Source: Pictodentalium vernedei (lineage: Eukaryota > Mollusca > Scaphopoda > Dentaliida > Dentaliidae). From it: a stretch of 64,000 nucleotides of DNA. The translations under genes were made by a program, and so were the position numbers. Below the pieces are notes generated by a model. That model was not told the origin of the DNA. It was given only the letters and a program-made list of their open reading frames with translations, and did not search any database. Each line of letters opens with the position of its first letter. Positions within the stretch are counted from its first letter, which is position 1. The DNA lies in NCBI GenBank assembly GCA_031216915.1, contig CM062292.1, positions 71,840,956 to 71,904,955 on the forward strand, read 5' to 3'. This document shows positions 46,084-57,487 of this stretch, in pieces.

Positions 46084-47197
46084 AGTTTGGCCCTTCATCA
46101 GTTAACATCTGACTGATCTTTGTGCTTGTAAATCTCAGTTTAAATGATGCCAGACACATAAATATTAGTGAAATGGTGATTCTAAGGAGGATAGAGAAGG
46201 AGGAGAGGAAAAATGTGTGACACAATATTATCAGGGCTGTAACTTAAAATTTTTTAATGAAATTATGTTAAGTTACCTATTTTCGAGGCAGCAGCCATTT
46301 TGTTGTCATTCTGGTTATTTAGTTTCCTCTCTCCCTTTCCTTTAAGTCCCCTCTTGCTATTCTCCCATGCTTTTGGCATAGTTTCTGTAATTATTATTAC
46401 TAAAATTTCTTGGGAGTTTTAGCTGAATAACAGAATGAATTCTGTTCTTTTCCCCATGTTTACGTCTTCACCTACGGGTGGTTAGGCGTTGTGTTCTGCA
46501 TCTACCATCTGATGTTCTGCAGTTTCTTCCCTGGAAGTCTCTGTTTTGCATCAGATGGTGTATTTTTGGTAACTGATTCCGGGCCTGGGTGCCTGGAGTC
46601 TTATTTTAGTGTTTTTACACTCATTGTTTACATTTACAACAGCCCTCTGTGTGAGGGGGGGATTTCTTGAAAATAATATCTTGATGTTATTTTAATCATA
46701 ACTAGATACATTATTATTGTTCGTAAGTGTTGAATAAATTGTTTAAAATATTTTTAAAATTTTTGTCCACACTTAGGCTTGGGATCCATTGGGGCTCAAC
46801 GTTACTTTTCAGAAACTTGGGCTGTTCTGAAAAAATATTTTTTCAAAATATTTTGATTTCAATTATTTTTTCTATATTAATGGATCATATTATTATTATG
46901 TATTTTGATTTCCAGGGGTTGGTGCGAGTACCAGGACTTTGTTTTCTTTTCACATTGAAAGGATTTTGATCAATTGTAATAAGAGGAAGTCTTCCTCTGA
47001 CTTTTATAATCATTCTATATGTGGTCAGTGTACTCGCATTAACTCCTGTTCTGTATCGTATGATTTCGATGACAACATGGGAAGCTATGTCACGGTATGT
47101 TAGTGGGGAATTGGACACTCCGGTCCTTTCCCCGCAGGGTCACTCTACTTTATCAATTTCTATTTCAGACGATCAAGATTAGGGTGATGTATCTGTG

Positions 47198-49940
47198 ATG
47201 TCTTCCAACAGTGTGCCTCCGTTGTCACAATTAATGAAGGGCTAGCGGAAAAGTGCTCATGTAAATACGCCAATTGCCTAAGAGGACCCTAGTAGGTTCG
47301 ACGGCCTTTGACGTCCGCTAGCTCGCCCGGTGTAGCGTCCATTCATCGAATGGTTCGGCAGCCGGGTTCGTCCGTTGCGGTCTAGAAGGAGTTTTGGGGT
47401 GATGCGAGCACTATAAATCAACCAAATGCACACCCAGTGACGGCGGATTAGAGGGAGAACGGAGGAAGCCTTTTAGTCCGGTTCTTAGCTCGTTCTGGTC
47501 CATCCGGACGGCCCCTCTCTCGTACAACAACATCTGGCCCCAGATGTTGTGGTACAAAATGTTTCGCATTCGGAGCATACGTCCGTCGCTCGGGACACTC
47601 CGACATATAGTCAGTCCGGAGTAGACTGTCAATAAGGCTTCCTCATTCTCATGGTAGCGCACACGACCGCTCTTGGCTACGTGACCTCGGATATCCAGTC
47701 AGCTTCGCCAGTCAGAGAATCATCGGCGACCAGGTCACACCATCCGGTAGCCAGGGACACGAGGCCTGCAGACTCCGGACGTTCGCATAGGAAAGTGTGC
47801 GGGAGTCAACGTACTCGGAGCTTCCGGCGGCAATGCATCGTAAGACCGCTACTGCACAGGCCTCGGGAATGGACGTGCTTTCCTAAATAGCACAGCTTAT
47901 CGCAGCATCCCAGCATCAACTGAATCTGTCGCATATTTTTTATCCGACGATGCTGGGTCGGGACGCTCCACGGAAGCGGGTACGGACGTCCAAAAATTTC
48001 ATCCGGTCCGACGGGATACCGAAAGGGATTCGGAGGATTTCGAGCTTTCCCTTTCGGAACAACATATGCTGTTGTGTATGTCATCTGACTTGATCTTCTA
48101 CAGGTTCTTTCGTCGGACCAGAATGCTGCGATGCCGGATAAGAAACTGATAGCATCGGTGGACTTAGAAATTTTTGGTTCGGTTCAGGGACATCGTCCCT
48201 CAGTTCCGACATAGTCCAATAATGTCACACAAACTTTCGAATTATTGAACGACGCTATATATATTATTATTATATGCTTGCTATTACCAAGCATTTCTGG
48301 TTTCTTGTTCGCAAAGTTACGGAGATGTCTTTCAAAAGTGTGCCTCTGTCGTCATAGTTAATGAAGAGCTAGCGGCAATAAGTGCTCATGGAATATGTCT
48401 ATCGCCTAAGAGGTCCCTTGTAGGATCGACGGAGTGACATTTGCTAGCTCACCCGGTGTAGCGTACATTCATCGAATGGTTCGGCTGCCGGGTTCGTCCG
48501 TTGCGGTCTAGGAAGGAGATTTGGGTGATGCGAGCACTATAATTACTTTAGTACTCACCCAGTGACGGCGGATTGAGGACAGATCGGAGGAAGCCTGTTA
48601 GTCCGGTTCCTGGCTTGTCCAGGTCCGTCCGGGCTGTGAGCGAGAGAGGTCCCTCTCTCGTCCAACAACATAGGGGACCGCATGTTGTGGTTCAGATATT
48701 TTACATTCGGAGCATATGTCTGTCGGTCGGGACGCTCCGTTATATTGACAGTCCGAGAGACTGTCGATAATGCTTCCTCATCCTCACAGCAGGGCACACG
48801 ACCGCACATTGGCTACGTGACCTCGAGTATCCGATCAGTTTCGTCATTCAGTGATTCCATGGCGAATAGGTCACGCCATCCAGTAGCCAAGGGACACTAG
48901 GCCTATACACTCCGTTCGCTCGCATATTAGTAGTATGCACGGGGTAACGATCACGGAGCTTCCAGCGGCAATGCATTGTAGGACCGCTTCTCCACAGGCC
49001 TCAGTGACGGACGTGCTATCCGAGTTAGCACAGTTTTTTCGCAGCATCCCAGCAATCGACAGTTTCTTGGTCGAATCAGGAATTATCTGACGGCACTGGG
49101 TCGGTGCGGTCCGCGGTTGCATCAGGTATGGACGACCGAACGCTTTATAGGGTCCGACAGGATGGCGAAAGGGATTCGAAAGATTTCGAGTTTTCCCTTT
49201 CGTAGCATCGGAAGCTGCCATTCATATCTTCTGGCATTATCTTCCAGTGATTGTTATTTCGGACTACATTGCTGCGATGTTGGATAAGAGACTTATAGCG
49301 TCATTGGACACAGAATTTTGGATCGGTTCAGGGACATTGTCCCTGACTTACCGACACAGTCCAATAATGTCATTAGAACATGTGTATTATTTATCGACGC
49401 TATATATGCATATAAGCCTGCTACCAAGCATGATAGTTTAGTTTCTTGTCCGCAATGCTCATTTCTGCCTTTTTATCATTTATACGAATAATTTATTTTG
49501 GCAGAGCAGGGCATACCGAGAGTTCATATGCGTCTAGACGGCGTGGTTAAAGACTGGAAATATTCTTTTTCGCCGTCTATGTCTTTTCCAACCACAATGT
49601 TGGAAACGACAATGATGTCTAGTAGACTTAACTTAGATGCTTTATCATACGTAATCCACCTTACTGAGGCGTTATCATTACGTCTTCAAGAAAAGAATTA
49701 CGGGATATTATCCTCAATGTGATTTCTTTTGAGGGCAGTAGTTGGTTCACGTATAACTCCGCCCTTCAGTGGCTGATTGGAGTTGGTTAGACGTGACGCA
49801 GCCCTAGCTACATCCACGCGCGTGGATAGTAAGGTGAAGAACTCTCTCAGAGTCGCTTCATTCTCGGAGAAGCTTCTCTTCGACGGCAACTTTTCAGCAA
49901 TCCATGAATTGCTCGATTTACATGTTCTCTTGTCTATCTA
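47198..49940 (+). pseudogene. DIRS copy 3 gag-like region, tandemly duplicated
   Basis: Unit 1 runs 47198-48324 and unit 2 from 48325 to about 49450. The C-terminal part, 49498-49940, has the longest frame of the three copies: 49498-49722 reads MAEQGIPRVHMRLDGVVKDW and continues with LNLDALSYVIHLTEALSLRL. A frame with RRDAAL and SFSEKLLFDG follows. Unit 1 lacks GCAAGCGAGAGAGG present in copy 1. Stops remain. Confidence 0.6.
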
Positions 49941-50830
49941 GTGTTGCAAGAGATTCACACTGGGGCAAACATTCGGTGGTTGACTCAGAGAGTGCCACTG
50001 CAGTTGCCGGATCCGAGTGTTATAATTATGACGGTTGCCAGTCAAACAGGTTGGGATATAATATTGATCCCAACGGATTCGAAGTGCCAGGGACTTTGGG
50101 TTCCGCAGTCTCTAAGCAAGCACTTATCTTCCGCGGAATAATGTTTTTTAGGCTTGCTTTATGTCATTGGATGAACATTATTCAGAAACGCATGTCCAAA
50201 TCCTGTCCGTTAATTCAACAGTAGTGGCGTATCTCCGGAACCAGGGAGGCACTCATTCGTTTCCGTTATTCAATTTAATGGAAAGAATCCTTCTGTTTGT
50301 TATAGTACACCAAGTTCTGTTTCGGTCCGTCATATTCCGGGTCGTCTGATTGTTTTACCGGACTCCCGTTCACTTATGGGTCGCTTGTTACCGTCAGAAT
50401 GGACTCTCAACAAACAAGTATTCAATCAGGTTTGCCATCAATGGGAGCGCCCAATGATAATTTATTTACGACACAGCTTGCTAATCAATTGCAGACGTAT
50501 GTGTTTGCTTGTCCGGATCTCTGAGCTAATGTTGTTAACGCTCTATTGATCTAATAGGACGGAATGATAGGATATGCGTATCCTCCGGCGCTGTTGTTTC
50601 AGCAGGTATTGCTAAGATAAACAACCACAATACATTTCTGTTGATAGCATCTCTGTCTTCACAGAGACCGTGGGTAATTTACTCTGATGTCTACTGTGGG
50701 ACTTAACGCGAAATCTTCCTCAATGAGAGGATCTTTTTTCGCTGGGTAAAATCGTGTCATCTTTATTACAACCCGCAAGGTCGCAACCTTCACGTATTCC
50801 GTTGTGTGGTCCGTATTGCATTGTAAGCAT
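49941..50830 (+). pseudogene. DIRS copy 3 RNase H domain remnant
   Basis: MTVASQTGWD (Val for the first Asp, GTT 50034-50036), QGLWVPQSL, VNSTVVAYLRNQGGT (Val for the DN-motif Asp, GTT 50209-50211), SEWTLNKQVFNQVCHQW, DGMIGYAYPPALLFQQVLLR with no stop, NNHNTFLLIASLSSQRPWVI and NPQGRNLHVFRCVV. It is the clearest copy of the domain, yet with the same two catalytic replacements. Confidence 0.78.
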
Positions 50831-50849
50831 TGTACTGGACGAGCTTTGG

Positions 50850-51780
50850 ACGCGATTTCTTACTATAGGAGATCCTCTTCTTCGCTATTCTATGCAGCTA
50901 AAGTGGAGGCTCTTCCCTCATTGGTGTAGGGATCACTATGTTCATATTGTTGATCCCTCCATACTACTCATTGCAACTTTTTAGTATACTTGTTTGACAA
51001 GATCTACTGCAGCCTGTTATTATTAAGGTTATAGGTTTATGTTACCTCATACCTATGCACTCTATGATAGTTTACAATTGAGTCTTATGTCTCTTTATCT
51101 AAGTCAGTCAGTAACTTTTTGATAAATAGACTTAGAATCATTAGATTAAATTCCTATATGGAATTTAACTTCGGTTCTTATTTAGCTAAGTAATCATTTG
51201 AGCCTCTGGAAACAGTAGTTTTCAAATTCTGACCTTTTAGACAGTAATTCTGTTGGCTTCTCTTTTACTGAAGAGTCAGTGAGTTTCATGCACTATCGGT
51301 GGATGATTTTCACTTTCGTAGTTTCGGAATCACTACTTCCTTTACTATTTAGGTTGGATTTTTGCATAAGAGTTAGGCTCCTAATATCCGGAACCTATTG
51401 TTATTAAGGTCCTTCCGTTTTCGTACGGGCATAGGCCTTTACTCTGTCCGGTAAGAGTTTATGTATTTATAAACAGATATCTGTTTGTTACTACGGGCGT
51501 AAACTTCTTCTGTCTTTGATGCCTATTAGAAGGACGTTACGCTCCATTCTATTGCTAATGGATTCAATTAACTATCAATACTGCTTATGGTATATCTTTG
51601 ACTCAGCAGTTGTGTTTGAGATTTCGGCTCATGAAGTAAGAGTTCTTCTACATCTTGGGTTTACATTAATAGCGTCGCTATTATAGATTTTTGAAGGCTG
51701 CTCATTGCGCTCAGCCATCCACATTCATGAATTTTTTTTTCTCAGAAATATTGAGTCCATTTCTGAAGGCCTCTATTGTT
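50850..51780 (+). pseudogene. DIRS copy 3 tyrosine recombinase remnant
   Basis: SSLFYAAKVEALPSLV, FLVYLFDKIY, FEPLETVVFKF, RVSEFHALSVDDFHFRSFGI (first Arg kept, preceded by TGA), ISAHEVR, KAAHCAQPSTF and a Tyr-containing end disturbed by a T-run at 51730. Frame breaks are fewer than in the other copies but the domain is not intact. Confidence 0.7.
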
Positions 51781-52406
51781 AGGTCTATTATCTACTGCTC
51801 AGAATGTAATTCACTTAACAGTTGCTACTATAGCTAGGTAGGCTGTCTGTTTCGGCAGTGACTCCGTTCTGCTGCCCTCTTCGCTCTGGGCTATTTGACC
51901 CAGGGCAAGAAAAGGGGGGGGGGGAGGGAGGGTGTTCCCTTGGGTCACCTGTTTTACTATGAAAACAAGGGGATACATCCTCCGGAGTTAGTAATTCTGA
52001 GCTGTTATTGAGATGGTTGTTTAGTGAGAAGTTTATGTTTTAAAAATTCATTCAAGTCTTAGTTTTTAAAGTATAGCTTTTGAATATAGCACGTGTCTAC
52101 GGACATGATTATGCAATCCTCAGACACTTTTAAGGAGTATAAAGAGTCTCTATTCTCTAGACTTACTTTATTTATTGGCTTACTTTAAAAATTATTAGTA
52201 TAAGGATTATACTAGATATTAATAGAGTACATGGATGTATGATGCTCAATTTTGGAAGGTGTTGTATCTTTCTAATTTATCATAAATAAGAAAGATACAT
52301 GTAAGGCCTAATACTTCTTTTTCCCTAGAGGGGATGACTCTATTTTATATAATTGAGCGCATTCCATCTTGCTCTATGTCCTTGGCCCTCCAGCCTTTTT
52401 ACTATT

Positions 52407-52495
52407 CAGCTATGTCTGGGTCATTGGTACAGTATAAAAATGTTAAAAAATTTATAGTAATTTATATATTTTTTATACTTACCAATGACCCAGAC
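52407..52495. repeat. DIRS copy 3 internal complementary region
   Basis: Reverse complement equals right end plus left end of this copy, including its TATATA variant. Confidence 0.9.
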
Positions 52496-52569
52496 GGGGA
52501 TGGCCCTCCCAGGAGTTGGGAACTCTTACCTCCCCGCTGAGTACATAGCGCTTACCAGGCACTTGTTAT

Positions 52570-52797
52570 TAGAATGATTAATGGCGCCAATTTCAGAATG
52601 TCCTTGACACTGCGCATGCGCAGTAGAGGTGAAGTGTGGAGGGCCATTCAGGACATGTTTTCTTTGGTTTTAGATGCAAATTTTGGGGATTGGGGGGCAA
52701 AATTTGTGTTTGGCCCTATATTTTAAGAGTTAGCACCAGCTATGTCTGGGTCATTGGTAAGTATAAAAAATATATAAATTACTATAAATTTTTTAAC
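52570..52797 (-). repeat. DIRS copy 3 right inverted terminal repeat
   Basis: Inverted copy of 45882-46083 with the right-specific end to TTTTTTAAC. Confidence 0.9.
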
Positions 52798-53695
52798 TTT
52801 TTCAATTTTTGCATATTTAATATGGAGGGATTTCATTGTAACTTGGTAGGATGACTCTGTATGATGTCTAGATGAGAACTTCCCCATTTGGTCGAGATCT
52901 GTCAACCATGATGGCTGCCCAAGCCCAAAACCTGAAAACCTTTAGCACAGTCTACAGATCGTATTTATGGAGGGATGTCATTGTAACTTGGTAGGATGAC
53001 TCCATATAATGTCTAGATTTGAACTTCCCCTTTTGATCACGAATGGTCAAGTGTGACGGCTACAGGGTCCTGAAGCCCAAAAATCTTTAGCACAGTCTAC
53101 AGGTTGTATTTGTGAAGGGATTTCATAGTAACTTGGTAGGATGATTCCAGATAATGTCAAGATAAGAACGTCCCCTTTTGGTAGCGATCATTCAGCCGTG
53201 ATGGCTGCCCGAGCCCAAAACCTTTAGCCTTGACTACTGGTCATATTTATGAAGGGATTTCATTGTAACTTGGTAGGATGACTCCATATAATGTATAGAT
53301 GAGAACGTCTTCTTTTGGTACCGATTGATCAACTGTGATGGCTACACATGCCTGAAGCCCAGAAACCTTTAGCACAGTCTACAGGCCATATTTATGAAGA
53401 GATTTCATTGTAACTTGATAGGATGACTCGTTTTGGAATAATTTCACTGTAACTTTGTAACTTTTGTTGACATACATTAACTGTGAGGGCCACATTAACC
53501 TACCCCTCAGTTCTTTTGAACAGTCTACACAAATTAGTTTTATTGAAAACATTGCATACAGGGAACATATTCTCAATTATCACAATTCTTTTCATATTTC
53601 ATAATCCTTTCACAAACATTGAACATTATCTTTTTCATCAAACACAACACACGGTCAAGTTAAGCTACAGTGTCATTGACACTTTCATTTTAGAC
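52798..53695 (+). repeat. 5'-truncated pearl/Helentron-like tandem-repeat element
   Basis: About five units of the 28445-29925 family (GGGATTTCATTGTAACTTGG, GATGGCTGCCCAAGCCC) and the same right end CAAGTTAAGCTACAGTGTCA, TTGACACTTTCATT. It begins directly at the right border of DIRS copy 3; its 5' hairpin end is not found on the other side of the DIRS element. Confidence 0.75.
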
Positions 53696-53993
53696 TGGTC
53701 CTTGAAAATTCTGGAAATTTTTTTGTCGAGGTGCCATATGATAGGTTCTATTTCTGTTCAATGTCTACAAAGACCTGAAGCTATACTTTGAACAGTAAAC
53801 TTGTCAGGTAAGACAAACAACATATATATCACATATTTTTTGTTATTACAGATACAAATGTTGGTCATGGAAATTCACTTTTTTGGTCCTTGAATGTCCT
53901 GGAAAAGTCCTTGAATTTCAATCTTGATTTGGGGTTCGAACCCTGCAAGCTCGACACACACAATAATAATAGTTTATGACATCATTTTTTCAG
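53696..53993. repeat. TGGAAAAGTCCTTGA-type repeat before the last SMAD4 exon
   Basis: GGTCCTTGAAAATTCTGGAA, GGTCATGGAAATTC and GGAAAAGTCCTTGAATTTCA, as at 15230-15600, then GGGTTCGAACCCTGCAAG. Confidence 0.6.
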
Positions 53994-54220
53994 GATTGTC
54001 TGCTGCGGCAGGTATTGGTGTGGATGATCTCAGAAGATTGTGTATTTTGAGACTGAGCTTCGTCAAAGGATGGGGACCTGATTATCCACGAAAAAGTATT
54101 AAAGAAACTCCATGTTGGATTGAAATTCAGCTTCACCGACCATTGCAGTTACTGGATGAAGTATTGCAGGCCATGCCTCTGCATGATCCAAGACCTCCAC
54201 GAGGATTCTTTCTGGGTTGA
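53994..54220 (+). CDS. SMAD4: SMAD4 MH2 domain, last coding exon with stop
   Basis: A 227-base terminal exon after acceptor ATTTTTTCAG. It encodes [40 protein letters not shown] and [20 protein letters not shown], which includes the L3 loop region (WGPDYPR) and the last helix of MH2. It then ends [15 protein letters not shown] before TGA. There is no SSXS phosphorylation tail, as expected for a co-Smad. The last residues differ from the vertebrate ending (human ...MPIADPQPLD) and run about five residues longer, so the tail is lineage-specific or the product of a local frameshift after the conserved helix. No canonical AATAAA is found within the first several hundred bases after the stop. Confidence 0.95.
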
Positions 54221-54452
54221 AGGAAAACTCAGTCATAGTCAGGGATATGGTGTTTGCCATTCCTCTTGCCAAACATCAAAATTATGAGGCAGTTATTAGT
54301 CATTTGCACCTCTAGTTTTATAACATTATGTGCTATTTAGAATGTTGAAGTGGATTATGGGATGCTATTCTCTCTCTTCAGCCTTTTGTCTCATCGATTA
54401 GCTGAAGTGCTGAAACAACTGACCCATTATCGTAAACAGCTAAGTGTAGTTT
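54221..54452 (+). other. presumed SMAD4 3' UTR start
   Basis: Directly follows the TGA at 54218-54220. Unique sequence without a repeat or AATAAA signal. The UTR end could not be placed. Confidence 0.45.
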
Positions 54453-54660
54453 TTAACCCTTCACCTAACACTACACATGCAAACATACATTCTCGAATAA
54501 CTAATATTTTTCATTTTTGGCTGCAAAAACATAGCTTATGGCACTCATTGGAACGAGCTCAACGAGCTCATTCCAATGAGTGGTCATAGGTTATGTTTTT
54601 GAGAAAAAAAATGAAAATTGAAGGTTGACTTTTAGAATTGAAGGTTGACTTTTAGTCTAG
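54453..54660. repeat. palindromic MITE, subfamily A, rearranged
   Basis: TTTAACCCTTCACCTAACAC, core TGGCACTCATTGGAACGAGC mirrored. GAATTGAAGGTTGACTTTTA is duplicated at 54617 and 54637. A separate right end (ACGTTGTGTAAAGGGTTAAC) lies at 55010-55027 beyond inserted sequence. Confidence 0.7.
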
Positions 54661-55049
54661 TTTTTTTAAAAAAAAAACTCTACCTATAGTTTGAAGTTGG
54701 TTTATGGATGTGACTTCTTAGTGCAATAACTTGAACAAATATCAATTGGTCAATATTAGGTATGTGAGTCTTTCTTAACAATGTCTCGAATTGGTTCGAA
54801 AATTGGTATGGTTCGGCCATACTGAGCAGAGTTATGGCCCTTAATTATTTAATTTTTACCTATTTTCAGCTTGTTTGCGCGGTAACTTGAACAAATATCA
54901 ATGGATTTGATTTTCTTATAATGACAAGCCTTACAGGTGGGAAAAAATTCAACCCCCTCATCAGCGATACATAATCCTTGTGAATTGCACTGACCAATTT
55001 TGGCTGGTACGTTGTGTAAAGGGTTAACTAGATAATATAGAGGATATTC
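54661..55049. repeat. tandem-repeat fragment related to 1610-2060
   Basis: Two diverged units with AACTTGAACAAATATCAATT, TTAACAATGTCTCG and GAGTTATGGCCCTTAATTAT. It apparently separates the two parts of the MITE at 54453. Confidence 0.5.
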
Positions 55050-55200
55050 ACGAAAATTTGATGAATACCGAAAATATCTCGTGAGTGGCTACAAAGAAAT
55101 ATGAGGATCTTCACGAGCGACGCAGTCGCGAGTGAAGATCCTCATATTTCTTGTAGCCACGAACGAGATATTTTCGGTATTCATCAAATTTTCGTGAATT
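55050..55200. repeat. long near-perfect hairpin
   Basis: Arms of roughly 70 bases: CACGAAAATTTGATGAATAC, CGAAAATATCTCGT, GTGGCTACAAAGAAATATGA, GGATCTTCAC and mirror, meeting at GAGCGACGCAGTCGCGAGTG. Only a few mismatches or one-base shifts. Confidence 0.9.
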
Positions 55201-55845
55201 TTCTTTCTATTTAATGCTCTACGACTACAAACTCTCCAATTTGTGGCCTTTATTTGCCATTAAGGCGCAAAATTTATGTGCTGAACCGGCGTCCATACAA
55301 AAATTACAACAACCAAACTCCAACCATTGGAATGTGTGAATATCCGCACAAAAAGTAGTCCCGTCTTATTTCTCCCCTAACTTTACGATTTACCAAGGCT
55401 GGCGAATTGAAACAATCGCAATGTGTTTCGAAGAAATAGAACAATAACAAAAAACACCACTTTCTTATTTTCAATAACAAGACACGTCATTTTATTTTTT
55501 TTGAACTCAATGCACTGAAGACGTGTGAAGTTGAACTGAAGAAATTTGAAAGTGATTTCGGCTTTTCGCTGGAAGGTGAATGAGAAAGTCAAACTTTGAA
55601 ACCGCTGATTTAATGAATTGATTTAGTCACTGTCACTATCAATTATTCGAATTCGTTTGTATTTGGGACTCTGGAATTCATTACTGATGTGCTGACTCGT
55701 TTAAAGTACATGTGATTCGTCATCCGAACCTACGATGAAATATCGATTTCTAAATATCATTTTGATATTTCGTTTTGCCGACCGACAGGGGAATATGACT
55801 TAATTTTTCAGCGAGAATTGATGCCTGAGCATTAAATAAAACCTA
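55201..55845. other. unassigned 3' flanking sequence
   Basis: No exon or known repeat. An AATAAA occurs at 55834-55839, but nothing ties it to SMAD4 polyadenylation. Confidence 0.4.
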
Positions 55846-56005
55846 TTATCCAGCTTGAACAGAGATAGAATGTTGAGGAGCTGACAGTTGCTCGGTGGTT
55901 CTCTCCGGATACTCCAGCTTCCAGCACCCGTAAAACTGTTACGGTCACGATTAGCCATTGTGCATAAGTATGTGACCTTAAACGCCAATAAATAAATAAT
56001 AAATA
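55846..56005 (+). mobile_element. truncated SINE 3' part
   Basis: CAGCTTGAACAGAGATAGAA, TGTTGAGGAGCTGACAGTTG, CTCGGTGGTTCTCTCCGG and tail ACGCCAATAAATAAATAATA. Confidence 0.8.
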
Positions 56006-56007
56006 AC

Positions 56008-56534
56008 CCTTTACCTAACAAATCGCCCGCATAATTTCCCTCATTGCAACTAGCTCATTGAGCTCGTTCCAATGAGGGGTCACATGATATGGTTTTGTTG
56101 AATTTTTTTTAATTTTAAAAAATAGTAATTAAAATAAATTTTTTTATTACATGCCCATGCAGTCTCTCTTATGCAATACGGCGTGCAATACGGCTGTGCA
56201 ATACGGAATTCCGTATTGCACACCAACCTGTTCCAACCGGGACTTTTTTTTATGCAATGCGACTGCATAAAGTGCATGGTGTTTACCACCGTTGATAGAA
56301 AAGAAAATTAGGTCAGTAGGTGCTTGGGTCATGTAAAAAATACAAAACCACATGTATGTTTCAATGAGTCGTTTTGTATTCAATTCGTCAGATGTGCATA
56401 GAAAGAAAACGTCTCGACCTTCAGTCTCGACGTTTTCTTCCTACGCACATCTGACTCATTGAATACAAAACGACTCATTGAAACATACATGTAGTTTTGT
56501 CTATATATCGTCTGCGTTGGGTAAAGGTATAAAG
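56008..56534. repeat. palindromic MITE, subfamily B, with an inserted hairpin
   Basis: Left TAACCCTTTACCTAACAAAT, core CGTTCCAATGAGGGGTCACA, TGATATGGTTTTGTTG. The right end CGTCTGCGTTGGGTAAAGG appears at about 56508-56527. Bases from roughly 56150 to 56500 are foreign to the family and contain the hairpin at 56345-56497 and a GCAATACGG direct repeat (56175-56215). Confidence 0.65.
56345..56497. repeat. long hairpin with 5-base loop
   Basis: ACATGTATGTTTCAATGAGT, CGTTTTGTATTCAATTCGTC, AGATGTGCATAGAAAGAAAA, CGTCTCGACC and mirror, loop TTCAG-like at about 56420. Few mismatches. Confidence 0.88.
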
Positions 56535-56579
56535 TCAATAATATTGTGTAATCTTACCTTTTTGGCACTATTGTCATTT

Positions 56580-56690
56580 CAGTAAATGAACAGCTCATTC
56601 CAATTAGGGATCACATTGTATGGTTTTGTTGAAATTTTTTGAAAAATTATTTTTTTCAACCACTGAATTTGCATTAGGTAAAGGGTTAAT
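56580..56690. repeat. palindromic MITE, subfamily B, right-hand fragment
   Basis: CAGCTCATTCCAATTAGGGA, TCACATTGTATGGTTTTGTT, ...AATTTGCATTAGGTAAAGGG. Confidence 0.7.
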
Positions 56691-57225
56691 TCAACAATAA
56701 CCTTGTTAATTGATTATAATTTTACCATGCTTTCAGTGTAAATTTGACTTGTAAAATGCAAATAGGTTATTGAGTAAACTCACGTTAATTAAATAAAAAA
56801 TCTTGTGATACATGAAAGAATTACTCTGGCCACCATTGAATACCTTGTGTTCATAGATCTTTTTGGGCTCAGTACTTCCAATATAGGCAGTTATTTTATT
56901 TTTTTCTTATTTCATGAGCTCTGTCAAACAAGATTTAATAGAATAGATATTTCTTTTAACACCAGAATATACGAAAATGACCAAATTGCTGTCAGTTCAA
57001 TACTCCTGTTAATTGAATATTTTTTGAATGCAAAGTAGCTATAACAGCAGGGTTCGATTTAGCTGGATTCACATAGTATTTTGCTATTCATTTTCCGAAT
57101 TTTGAAATTTAATAAATATCAGTCTGAAATTACTTGAAATTTCCATTTTTCATTAACAGCTAATCAGTTTTCAAAAAATGAATAGTATTGCTATTTAAAA
57201 TTTTCATTTTAAATCAAGCTCCATT
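56691..57225. repeat. ATTCAATTAACAGG-type repeat, inverted copy, then unassigned
   Basis: GGGCTCAGTACTTCCAATAT and ATGAGCTCTGTCAAACAAGA match the blocks at 13640-13750 and 20200-20290 in part; TTAATTGAATA elements surround them. From about 57060 nothing is recognised. Confidence 0.45.
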
Positions 57226-57487
57226 TAACCCTTTGCCCAACGTAACGACCAAAACCGGCCAGTGCTATTCACAAAAATCACTATTCAGTTTTCATTTTTT
57301 GTCTCAAAATTCTTGGAAAGTTTTTTCATTTTTTTGCCTCGAAAACATAGCTTATGTCCCCTTATTGGCGCTCATTCCAATAAGGAGTCATAAGCTATGT
57401 TTTTGAGGCAAAAAAATGAAAAAATTTCAATTATTCAAGAATTCTGTTTGCAAGTGTCGTCTACCTTTCGTGATAGGTAAAGGGTTA
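57226..57487. repeat. palindromic MITE, subfamily A
   Basis: TTTAACCCTTTGCCCAACGT, GACCAAAACCGGCCAGTGCT, core CATAGCTTATGTCCCCTTAT mirrored, right end GTGATAGGTAAAGGGTTAG. Confidence 0.82.

Larger units (their letters stand above)
45882..52797 (+). mobile_element. DIRS-type retroelement, copy 3 (RT-less, least decayed coding remnants)
   Basis: A 6,916-base element with the same layout as copies 1 and 2, in the SMAD4 intron between 44109 and 53994. The flanks read ATAT^TTTTTC with no duplication. Several positions keep the presumed ancestral codon where the other copies have stops or substitutions: CAG instead of TAG in the LLFQQVLLR stretch, and GGT in the SQTGWD motif. This makes it the best copy for judging the lineage. 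Confidence 0.88.
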
